From the NCBI GenBank assembly GCA_905221605.1, contig CAJNDS010001445.1:1-18673 (forward strand): DNA of 18,673 nucleotides, in the 5' to 3' direction. Position 1 is the stretch's first letter. Each line of letters starts with the position of its first letter. A program made the position numbers and the translations under genes. The notes below the pieces were generated by a model, which was not told the origin of the DNA, ran no database searches, and saw only the letters and a program-made list of their open reading frames with translations. This DNA is from Symbiodinium natans. Lineage: Eukaryota; Sar; Dinophyceae; Suessiales; Symbiodiniaceae. Below are positions 7,939 to 15,217 of the stretch, in pieces.

Positions 7939-10335
7939 TTGCTTCAACCCAACTTTCTTCACAACTGTCGCCAGCTTCAAGTTCCAAGCTTTGGCGGCAA
8001 CTCTCAAACCATTCATGGCTTGATCCAGAATCATAAACACCGGGACATAATAGGCCTTGCAGGCGGAAACATCCTTGGGCAATTGGATAATCGCCTTCGA
8101 TCCTTTCGGAAGGGGGGAATGCAAGAATGCAGTGCTAACATCCAAAGTTGCGACATCCATAGCATCTACCGAAGCAATGGCCAAAAGCGTCCGTAACGCT
8201 TCTAAAGAAGGAGTCGTAGCACTCAGTCCTAAAGATGATGCTGTGCTCCCCTTTGCGATGTCTTGCACCACACACCGAGCTCTCACAGCTTCCTTGCCAT
8301 TCACCACCTTTGGGCCTATGACCCATCGGGTTGGGATGATCTTTCTCCCATGCTGACGAGCAAACTTCTGAGCCTCGTCTGCTCCAACCACTCTCCCTGC
8401 TTTGTGAGCAGTCATACTCTGCAGCTCAGTTCGCCGGCCTTCCACTGTTTTATCCACATCTAATGGACATCCATCTATCTCAGACAGAACACTCGTGGGT
8501 CTTGCCAGCCAAACTTGGGATCCACACACCTTCATGGACTCCGGGAAAGTGCTATTCTTGTTGAGCAGAATCGAATTGGTCACATGTACCAACTTCGGAC
8601 TCTCGTCACTGCTTACCATTTTAATAGGACCTTGAGGCACATCGAGTCTTGGGTCTAAATAAATACGATTGATCAGCCGGGGAACTCGATTGGACTCATC
8701 TGGAACTGAGTTCACATCTGAAGTTAAACTCTCTAAACGCCGGGGAACTCGACTGGACTCATTTGGAACTGAATCCACATCCATTTGAGGTTTTTCTTCC
8801 TCCATTGGGATCGCTTCATCCTCAGCGGGAGTTTCTCCTTCGAAGTATCCAGGTTCCATTGCCTCATCTGGAATCCCTTGGTAAGGCAAACTTGGATCCT
8901 CAAAATCCTCCATGTCAACATCCACAACTTCTGTCGCAGGTGTTGGGACGCTTTGCTTCTCCTCCAACTTGGGATCTGGTCGACTCTCATAGGTGATCTT
9001 CGGGCGTTTCAGGAGTGAAGGCTCACTTCCAGACTCCATCACCCCCGCATCCTTTGAGCTTCTCTGGTCCATTTTTGGAGTTTCCTCTGTTGGTTCTTTC
9101 GATTCCAACCGTTGTCGTTGAGCTTTCAACCAATCATCATACCGTTTTCGGCATTCAGCATTGTGGTTGGCTTTTCCTCTTTTTGGACCACACGCAGGAC
9201 AGTTCGCTGTGCCACCATGTTCCTTCACCCATGCAGCTGGAGGTCCAACTTTGCTCATGTCTGTGGTCGGTCCATCAGACACTCGGCCCTCAAAGGCCTT
9301 GTCCGCTTCACCTTCAATCCGATCGGGCACACCATCCTCTTTCTCCTTCAGAATCGGGGGAGCCAATGTATCCGATGGATCATGCTCCTTGAGCAAATGT
9401 TGACAATGCTCCAACCCAATCTTCAACGGAACGATGTGCTTGATGGACTTTGCTCGAAAGTGTTTTGGACAACCATCCACCATGGCACTCACAACATGAG
9501 TCAAGCCACCAACTTCAGGGTACACATAGGCTGCTTCCACAAACCGGGAGAGCGCCGTGGTTTTCATCGAATCCGGTAGCTCAGCCAGAACTGTAGCACC
9601 TATCAACGACGATCCACACTCATGGAGGGATCTCTGTAGTACCAACTCCTGGGGTGATTTCTTCCCATCAAAGGCAGCTGCATGGTGATTGTGCATTGCA
9701 GCACAGTAAATCAGACCAAACTCAAACGCTCGAGGACTTCTCTTCAAGTCAAAGCCCTGCGCTCGTAGATCCAACCTCACCGTGCTGAACAACTCCTTGA
9801 GTGTTCTCACTGCCCTTTCCACACCACCAACCGCTTCATGTCCCTGCGGAGGTGCTCTTTGGGTCACAATCCTAATCCCCAGATTGGCTCTCTTGATGAG
9901 GGCGCTCACCGCTGTCTCGCTGTCTGTCCTCAACAGTACAGCAGACCCTGCAATGTCCAGTCCGAAAGCATTCATCCAATAACGAATCCAGCTGGAGGTA
10001 TTGTCAGCATTGGTCCCTACCAACAGACATCCAATCATTCTGGTTGACATTTCAGTCATGACCAGTACTTTCATGTTGGGAGCCGTCGGCTGGTCTTTCG
10101 CAAAAGTACCAGTTACCAGGTTGATGAAGCAGAAATCTGCTTGCAACGCCACGGGTCGGTCTTGAGCATCCTTGGTCCGACGATGCTGGGTTGTTCCTCT
10201 TGTCATCCGACAATGAGGACATTCGGACGAAAAAGGAATGTGGCCTCGCATCCGATGCAGCTCCATTTCTTCTTGCTTTTTCTTGGTCATTGACTGCACT
10301 GACTGCATCTGATCACCTCCATCGGTCGTTGGCCA
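7936..10335 (-). CDS. pol: pol, first part: integrase, linker, N-terminal reverse transcriptase
   Basis: The frame opens at 10335; the first ATG is at 10308, but it probably continues from Gag-protease rather than initiating there. Numbering from that ATG: integrase zinc-binding HHCC at H18, H23, C30, C33; catalytic core D58 (QADFCF), D129 (RTDSET), E164 (GGVERAV), the DDE triad. A Pro/Glu-rich linker (about 300-640) contains a CCHC-type motif C370, C373, H382, C386 and a 63-bp internal duplication (8676-8718 and 8739-8781). The RVT_2 reverse transcriptase starts near 655 (TRWVIGPKVVNGKEAVRARC), with motif A LDVSTAFLHSPL and its catalytic D723. The order integrase then RT marks Ty1/copia. The ORF ends at a TGA within the RT. 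Confidence 0.93.
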   Translation of the reverse strand, partial: WPTTDGGDQMQSVQSMTKKKQEEMELHRMRGHIPFSSECPHCRMTRGTTQHRRTKDAQDRPVALQADFCFINLVTGTFAKDQPTAPNMKVLVMTEMSTRMIGCLLVGTNADNTSSWIRYWMNAFGLDIAGSAVLLRTDSETAVSALIKRANLGIRIVTQRAPPQGHEAVGGVERAVRTLKELFSTVRLDLRAQGFDLKRSPRAFEFGLIYCAAMHNHHAAAFDGKKSPQELVLQRSLHECGSSLIGATVLAELPDSMKTTALSRFVEAAYVYPEVGGLTHVVSAMVDGCPKHFRAKSIKHIVPLKIGLEHCQHLLKEHDPSDTLAPPILKEKEDGVPDRIEGEADKAFEGRVSDGPTTDMSKVGPPAAWVKEHGGTANCPACGPKRGKANHNAECRKRYDDWLKAQRQRLESKEPTEETPKMDQRSSKDAGVMESGSEPSLLKRPKITYESRPDPKLEEKQSVPTPATEVVDVDMEDFEDPSLPYQGIPDEAMEPGYFEGETPAEDEAIPMEEEKPQMDVDSVPNESSRVPRRLESLTSDVNSVPDESNRVPRLINRIYLDPRLDVPQGPIKMVSSDESPKLVHVTNSILLNKNSTFPESMKVCGSQVWLARPTSVLSEIDGCPLDVDKTVEGRRTELQSMTAHKAGRVVGADEAQKFARQHGRKIIPTRWVIGPKVVNGKEAVRARCVVQDIAKGSTASSLGLSATTPSLEALRTLLAIASVDAMDVATLDVSTAFLHSPLPKGSKAIIQLPKDVSACKAYYVPVFMILDQAMNGLRVAAKAWNLKLATVVKKVGLKQ
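8676..8781 (-). repeat. 63-bp-period duplication in the pol linker
   Basis: Copies at 8676-8718 and 8739-8781 differ at four positions. They encode the repeated peptide pattern NSVP(N/D)ES(S/N)RVPR in the linker between integrase and reverse transcriptase. The period is a multiple of three, so the frame is kept. Confidence 0.8.
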
Positions 10336-12860
10336 TCATCCACATCCATGGGTCGAACCTCAGTTCTTCCAAAGGTTACTTTCTTTCGCTTTCCAGCATC
10401 ACCTTGCAGGTAGATCCAAGGACATCCAGCCCAGGATACTCCATATCCCATGACTCCTTTCTTCTCGTGTCGCAGCGAAATCTCTCTTCGAGTGAACTTC
10501 ACTTCCCAACCAGTATTCACCATCTGCTCGGTGCTCAAGATGTTGTGAGCCACATCTGCTACAACTCCAGTCACACACACCGATGTCAAACCAAGATACT
10601 GCTTTCCTTCATACATAGGCAGCAAGGCTCGGATGCGAACTCGCTCGAAGACATTCACCGGGGTATCGTTGGCTGCTGAGTACCTCTCATTAGGTCCCAA
10701 CGCCTTCCGATCCAAGATCTGGAACTCATCCAAGTATCTTTTCGCAATCACAGTCACCGATGCTCCTGAGTCAATCAACCACCATTTGCTTGCATCATCC
10801 TTTTCCATGCTTTTGACTTGATTCATCGGAGGTTTCATCAAAGACCGAACTGACTTAGATGGCAACATCTGAGATAAATCGGTAGAGATCCGATGCTCCA
10901 ACTCGGCAATCCGGACTCTCGTCTCAACTTCCCATGACCAATCTATCTCATCAGTACTCCGGGGAATCCACTCTTTTCTCACTTCATCGAGCAATTCTTC
11001 CAGAGGTTGCAACACAGATTCCACTCGGGCCTCTGACTCAGGTTCATTCCATTCACCTCCAGTTAGCTGGTAGTCACTCGACTCACCCTCTTGGGAGACT
11101 TCAGCAACTGTCTTCCCCTTTCCTTTGCCTTTTCCTTTGGGCTTTCCCTTTTCGGGCTTCTTCTTGGGATCTCCTTTTGCCTTGGCTTTCGCCTTAGCAT
11201 TGGGGGAATTGGGCTTCTTGCCTGAATCTCCCTCCTTATACCAGCAATCGCGGGCATAATGTCCCTTTCCACCACACACATAGCACTCCACATCCTTCTT
11301 GTTCTGGCTTGAAGCTCGTTTGCCCGCACCTTTGCTTGATTCGCGCTTGCCTTTCTGTTCCTTTCCTTTGCCTTTTGGTTTTCCTTCGTTGCCCTTTCCC
11401 TCATTGGGATCTCGAAAAGGTTGAAGCTTCGTGCCAGGGGCTTCTGACCACACCCTTTGTTGCACCTCAAACTTCAGAGCAACTCTTTTCAGATCTTCAA
11501 ACGATTCACTATCGCCATGCAACAAGCAATGGCTTCTACACCGATCTGGCAAACTGCGCAGCAAAACCATAACCGAATCCGCTTCTTGGATCTGCAAACC
11601 ACCAGCATGCACATCGGGATCAAGACTATTGAGCAGCTTGGTGTACTTGTTCAACTCATGCTCAATCTTTCGAATGATCTCCGGAATACTGGGTGCTTTC
11701 ACGGTTTGATTCACCAGCTGCGACCGAAAGAACAGGCATTCAGCTCGCGACTTCAGGCAAAACTCCTTCGCCAGCAATCTCAAAGCCACAAAACCAGATT
11801 GTTGATAAGTGCTCTCACTTTCAACATATGTCTGCAAAATCAGAGAACTCTTCTCATGATTTGCAAAAGTCTGTCGCAGGATGTGCATCAGCCTCGTCGA
11901 CCTCTTCTGTTGCTCCACAGTAAGTCGATCCTGTTTCAGCCGAGACTCTTCTTGAGTCTTCACCGCATGCATGAGCTCATTGGGAAACACTTCTGAACCC
12001 AAACCAACCCAACTGGTCAGCTTCTCCATCCAGGTCAAGAATCCAAGAGCTTCAGAGATGCGATCCTTCCAAGACGAAAAGTCAATGGTCGGCAAACTGG
12101 GCAACCATTTGTCCGATCGAGCAAACACATCCCTTTCCCTTTCTTGCTCCAGAGGTGGAGGTCTCAGTGGGGGACTTGGGCTCGCCATCCGAAAAAGCTG
12201 GGTCCCCTTCGCAGGAGTACCCACTGGCGATGCACCTTGACATCCCGAAGAAGAACTGGGCATGTTCTCAGGAACACCATCCTGAGGTAAGGGGGGATTC
12301 ACCTGTTGCTGTTGCTGTGGCTGCTGTTGCTGATGCTGCTGTATCATCCACTGCTGATGCTGCTGCTGTTGCTGCACCATGGACGAAGTCATCGTTTGCA
12401 TAAACTGCTGTTGCTGCACAACCAGTTGCTGCATCATGCTTTCCAATTCTCGCACTTGTCTCGTCAACCCTTGCACGTCGGGTGATGTTTGTGATGGTGT
12501 CACCACAGGTTGAGGAGGTCCAGTGGATAGTCCTGGTGGTAACGAAGGACTTCCTACCGCTTGCTGAGGCAAACCAGGGGGAAACGAAGGGCCTCCCATT
12601 GTCTGTTGGGGTGCTCCAGTAGCTACCCCATGAGGGCTTCTGGCGGGAGTTCGACCTCTGGGCACTGGGCCATACACAGGTTGGCTTCCTTGTGCCAAAC
12701 CTTGCACCCACAGTGGGTTGGGATTTCCCAAACCCGGAAAAGGGTCTACCCTTCGCCTTGTCTCAGCATCCATGATGGGCACAGAGCTTCCACGCTCTCG
12801 TCCACCTCTTGGACTCCTCACATGAGCTCCACTGGTATGTCGTGGGGGTGTATTCAACAT
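10287..12860 (-). CDS. gag: Gag and aspartic protease
   Basis: 857 codons from ATG at 12860 to TGA at 10287. Residues 1-130 are Pro/Gly-rich and disordered; 132-155 are coiled-coil-like and run into a Gln-rich stretch (148-186). About 255-475 form the helical Gag/capsid region (WKDRISEALGFLTWMEKL, later MVLLRSLPDR). A Lys/Gly-rich basic stretch (487-520) leads to a CCHC zinc knuckle C526, C529, H534, C539 (CYVCGGKGHYARDC), followed by a second basic KGKGKGKGK tract (555-583) that suits nucleic-acid binding. The protease active site is D697-S-G (WWLIDSGASVTVIA). The ORF ends shortly after the protease, overlapping the integrase frame by up to 49 bases in the -1 frame, with no canonical slippery heptamer in the overlap. 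The start was chosen as the first ATG after the leader; translation control is unknown. Confidence 0.93.
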   Translation of the reverse strand: MLNTPPRHTSGAHVRSPRGGRERGSSVPIMDAETRRRVDPFPGLGNPNPLWVQGLAQGSQPVYGPVPRGRTPARSPHGVATGAPQQTMGGPSFPPGLPQQAVGSPSLPPGLSTGPPQPVVTPSQTSPDVQGLTRQVRELESMMQQLVVQQQQFMQTMTSSMVQQQQQHQQWMIQQHQQQQPQQQQQVNPPLPQDGVPENMPSSSSGCQGASPVGTPAKGTQLFRMASPSPPLRPPPLEQERERDVFARSDKWLPSLPTIDFSSWKDRISEALGFLTWMEKLTSWVGLGSEVFPNELMHAVKTQEESRLKQDRLTVEQQKRSTRLMHILRQTFANHEKSSLILQTYVESESTYQQSGFVALRLLAKEFCLKSRAECLFFRSQLVNQTVKAPSIPEIIRKIEHELNKYTKLLNSLDPDVHAGGLQIQEADSVMVLLRSLPDRCRSHCLLHGDSESFEDLKRVALKFEVQQRVWSEAPGTKLQPFRDPNEGKGNEGKPKGKGKEQKGKRESSKGAGKRASSQNKKDVECYVCGGKGHYARDCWYKEGDSGKKPNSPNAKAKAKAKGDPKKKPEKGKPKGKGKGKGKTVAEVSQEGESSDYQLTGGEWNEPESEARVESVLQPLEELLDEVRKEWIPRSTDEIDWSWEVETRVRIAELEHRISTDLSQMLPSKSVRSLMKPPMNQVKSMEKDDASKWWLIDSGASVTVIAKRYLDEFQILDRKALGPNERYSAANDTPVNVFERVRIRALLPMYEGKQYLGLTSVCVTGVVADVAHNILSTEQMVNTGWEVKFTRREISLRHEKKGVMGYGVSWAGCPWIYLQGDAGKRKKVTFGRTEVRPMDVDDGQRPMEVIRCSQCSQ
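12302..12420 (-). repeat. CAG/CAA repeats encoding poly-Gln in Gag
   Basis: Interrupted CAG/CAA codon runs corresponding to Gag residues about 148-186, mixed with His and Met codons. A +-strand Ala/Val-rich ORF over it is a shadow. Confidence 0.85.
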
Positions 12861-13263
12861 AGTTCCTGAACTCAGGCTCCAGCCTGCAGTCTCTCCACAA
12901 CGTCTTCTGGCGAAAATTCTCTCACCAACACCAGATGGTCCAGGCTCCTGAAGAACCTTAGTTCTACTCTACCAAGCACCGTATTCCTCCAAGATCGGTC
13001 ACAACCAATCCAGTTCCAGACAAACCACCTTGCCCGGGCTCCAAAGTGCCTCAACAGCCGCTGAACCAACTGCTTCCAAGCCTGATGAGTCCGGATCCGC
13101 CTCCTCACAGGGTAGGCTTCCCGGTGCTCACTTACACGGTCCGAGTACAAGAGATTCCGGTCCACTGGCAGTCTGGGCTCCAAACCCAAACTTGCCTCCA
13201 GGCACTCACAGAGTCCTGACAGACAACCAAAGACCATACACGGGCTCGTACCACAAGGCACAA
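12861..13263 (-). other. 5' leader between primer binding site and Gag
   Basis: About 400 bp of internal leader, expected to hold packaging/dimerisation signals. One minus frame is open across it from within the LTR (about 13342) through the primer site to a TGA at 12872-12874, 11 bp before the Gag ATG. Its apparent start is TTG, and no recognisable domain is encoded, so it is not called as a gene. Confidence 0.6.
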
Positions 13264-13275
13264 GCTCCGCTACCA
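13264..13275 (-). promoter_or_regulatory. Primer binding site, tRNA-iMet type
   Basis: The minus strand reads TGGTAGCGGAGC immediately after the LTR. This begins with TGG (complement of the tRNA CCA end) and closely resembles the initiator-tRNA primer sites of other Ty1/copia elements. The implied tRNA 3' end, GCTCCGCTACCA, fits an initiator-tRNA acceptor stem with 5' strand AGCGGAG. Confidence 0.85.
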
Positions 13276-13378
13276 CGTGAAAAAACGAAGGTCCCTCTGG
13301 TGCCTTTTCCCTTGAAAGCACGAACCCTGACCTCTCACACAAGTGCGGACAGCTCTCTCTTTTTCACAGTCAGAGCCA

Positions 13379-13390
13379 CTTGAGCCAAAA
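13379..13390 (-). other. Spliced-leader 3'-end match in the 5' LTR
   Basis: Minus-strand TTTTGGCTCAAG, identical to the last 12 bases of DinoSL, starting 127 nt into the LTR and about 90 nt downstream of the TATA-like sequence. That is where the U3/R boundary could lie. Whether it is a captured leader or chance is not settled by one copy. Confidence 0.6.
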
Positions 13391-13475
13391 GTCACGAAGT
13401 GCACAAACTAAACGAATTCTCTCTTGTGAGCTTAAACTCAGCTTCAGAACGAAGTTCCTACACACTGCACACTCA

Positions 13476-13493
13476 CTTTAAATAGCGTATTGG
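13476..13493 (-). promoter_or_regulatory. CCAAT and TATTTAAAG-like sequences in U3
   Basis: Minus strand: CCAAT at 13493-13489, closely followed by CTATTTAAAG at 13485-13476, about 25-40 nt from the LTR start. The AT-rich sequence could be a core promoter, but the CCAAT spacing is far shorter than classical. Dinoflagellate promoters are reported to use a TTTT-type box instead of TATA. Weak evidence. Confidence 0.3.
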
Positions 13494-13536
13494 GCAAAAA
13501 CACACTCGTATGATTTGCCTCAAACACACTTTCGTA

Positions 13537-13735
13537 GCTTGAATTTGGAGACAAGAAGGGCGTGGAGAACTTTCTCCGAGATTTCGAAGCATGCTGAAGC
13601 GTCGCGCCGTGGAGGTAAGTGAGCGAAAGTTGTCACCGGAAAACCGAGAAGTTTAATGCTGCCAAAGAGACTGAGGTCAAGAACTTCATCTCGAGTAAAA
13701 CAAGAAACATTGAGTTTCTGGTCCCCTGCATAAAT
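13537..13735 (+). pseudogene. Decayed copia-like pol fragment (segment just before RT)
   Basis: Plus strand, opposite to the main element. One frame reads RGELSPRFRSMLKRRAVEVS and on to LSPENRE, then meets a stop. The neighbouring frame continues FNAAKETEVKNFISSK. One missing base around 13652 would account for the change of frame. The combined pattern (basic residues, a V-S-E-R-K-L-S-P segment, then an A-K-x-x-E-V-x-N-F-I helix) resembles the stretch that precedes the reverse transcriptase in other dinoflagellate copia-like polyproteins. No RT motif follows. The family assignment comes from remembered pattern resemblance only and needs a search. Confidence 0.35.
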
Positions 13736-14821
13736 CAGGAAAATCAAATATCCGCAAAAATGCAGACAGCCGACGGGGGGAATACCCACAGCCAAGACCA
13801 TGCACAGCCATGATCCTTTCAATGCATCAACAGGCAAACTAAACTGCCGCAAGGGTGATCATGCATCTGGAAAACAGCGTGTGAGGGGCAACTACAAGCT
13901 GCAGCCTTTAAAGAAGACGCAACGCCAGCGGAAAGAAGCACACACAAAACGCAAAATATAAGGAGTCCCTTCCTCCGTATCGCGTCAAGAAATTCACGGT
14001 ATGTTCTCTCTCCAAGACACAAATGTGACGATTGACACACGAACGAAGACATTAAGCTTGGATTTTCGGGCATTGTTCCGCTGTCCATCGCGTGTTCGCA
14101 TCACAAGCTCATGCAAGCCTGCTTAAGTGTGCAGTACAGAGAGATCGTGCAATGCAAAAATGACACAACAAAGAGTCTTTTTTAAGAACAAGAAAAGAAT
14201 GACAAAAAATACAAGCCAACAACAATTTAATACTGCGGAGGCCCATGCTGGCGAAGCCAGAATTGCTTGTGTTTTGCGGGCTTGAAAGTGGGGTCGCCCG
14301 ACAGCCCCGTAACTTGGGCTTCGTCCTGCGCTGAGCTGCAGGTCGTTGTTGTTTTTGGAAAGGAGTCGCGCTTCAAGCTCTGGGACGTTGACCAACGTGG
14401 CTTCAATGTTTTCTGTGGTTGCGCAGAGAGGTCGCCTGCTAGACATTACAGAAATCAGAACTTGTGGCGGGCTTGAGTTTGGACAGTGGAGGTATTGAAG
14501 CGTGTTGCGCCTGCCCGGAGCTTAAGTTGCCACGCGCCCAACGAAGAAGAAGATATAGGAGCCGATGCCAGCGAAAGCCTTGTGAACGTCAGTTCGTCTT
14601 CTCCATTAAAGTGCACGTTGAGGTTTAAGTGGTTGGGAGCGTTCACTTGGCTTACACGCAACATCATCTTCGAGCCTCAGACTTTGCTGAAGGCTTCCAA
14701 GCCTTTGGAGGTCGGTCCGAGGCCTCCTCCAGTTGAACAGGGCGTGATTTTGTTTGCTTGCCCGCTGGAGACCGACATCAGCTTGCAATGTCACGCAGAG
14801 TACTTTTCAAGACTTTCGCGT
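13736..14821. other. No convincing gene
   Basis: ORFs occur on both strands (for example 13819-14088 minus, 14267-14476 plus, 14486-14839 plus) without recognisable motifs. The 14486-14839 plus ORF (117 codons) is the most protein-like, but it overlaps equally long minus-strand ORFs and cannot be supported. Confidence 0.45.
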
Positions 14822-15210
14822 GCCCGTCGAAATCTTTGAAAGCTCAGGATCATCGAGGACTTATTTGAGGCCCGTCGAGAAGTTTGAAGTTAAAGCTTGC
14901 GGCAGCAAGAATAGCTTTGCAGGATCATCTTAAGCGGTCGAGGCCCCTTCGAGGTCCGTCGTGATGTTTTGAATAGAGTGAGAATGAAGAGGACTTGGAG
15001 CCAGCTGCGGCTTAAAATTCTTTTCACGGGAAAGAAGAGAGACAACCAGGGTTCGTCCGGGCTCGAGGCATTGCGGGGACCCCTTTAATAGTATTATAAG
15101 CCCCGGTCCCCGAGGCCTCGATCTTTCAAGCTAAAGGGGTTTTGGGATTTTCTGGAGGCCTCGCCAGGCCTCGAAAGGCCTCGAAACCCCATGAGTGAGG
15201 CCTCGAAACT
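14822..15210. repeat. Degenerate GGCCTCGA / CCGTCGA repeat block
   Basis: Three loose copies of GCCCGTCGA...TTTGAA occur at 14822, 14870 and 14955. From 15112 to 15208 the word GGCCTCG is repeated five or more times, and a CCATGAGT(G/A)A pair occurs near its end. No coding is visible. Confidence 0.6.
15063..15121. repeat. Hairpin with two 7-bp stems
   Basis: TCGAGGC (15063-15069) pairs with GCCTCGA (15115-15121), and GGGGACC (15075-15081) with GGTCCCC (15105-15111). Between them is a 5/3-base internal bulge, and the terminal loop is 23 bases and AT-rich. Confidence 0.7.
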
Positions 15211-15217
15211 CCATGAG

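Larger units (their letters stand above)
3756..13516 (-). mobile_element. Ty1/copia LTR retrotransposon, complete length, interrupted reading frames
   Basis: Two direct repeats of 241 bp (3756-3996 and 13276-13516, 239 identical) bound a 9.76-kb element transcribed right to left. Order on the minus strand: 5' LTR, primer binding site, leader, Gag with CCHC knuckle, aspartic protease, integrase, reverse transcriptase, RNase H, extra 3' coding region, noncoding 3' part, 3' LTR. Integrase before reverse transcriptase defines the Ty1/copia (Pseudoviridae) order. Near-identical LTRs indicate a recent insertion. The coding region carries one in-frame TGA and two -1 frame changes, so this copy is probably not autonomous. 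A candidate target duplication is TTGC at 3753-3756 and 13515-13518; it overlaps the shared LTR bases by one or two positions and is uncertain. At 9.8 kb it is longer than a minimal copia (about 5 kb) because of a long Gag leader, a long integrase-RT linker and the 3' extension. Confidence 0.95.
13276..13516 (-). repeat. 5' LTR (right copy)
   Basis: 241 bp, 99.2% identical to 3756-3996. On the minus strand the shared block runs from AAATCATACG to TTTTTTCACG, so the canonical TG...CA ends are not seen; only an internal ...TTTTTTCA is close to the 3' edge. The primer binding site abuts it directly. This copy should drive transcription. Confidence 0.95.

Noticed and set aside
4779-12240. Many plus-strand ORFs of 60-215 codons opposite the retrotransposon
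   Set aside because: Antisense shadows of the Gag-Pol frames, whose domains and catalytic residues are clear on the minus strand.
13440-13462. Heat-shock-element-like sequence in the LTR (GAACTTCGTTCTGAA)
   Set aside because: GAA and TTC units are spaced by one base, whereas a heat-shock element needs two; one unit is also changed in the other LTR.
14486-14839. Plus-strand ORF of 117 codons
   Set aside because: Protein-like in parts, but overlapped by minus-strand ORFs of similar quality and without any recognisable domain.
14822-15210. CRISPR-like or tRNA-like structures in the repeat block
   Set aside because: Repeats are degenerate and irregularly spaced, and no cloverleaf or T-loop consensus can be drawn.
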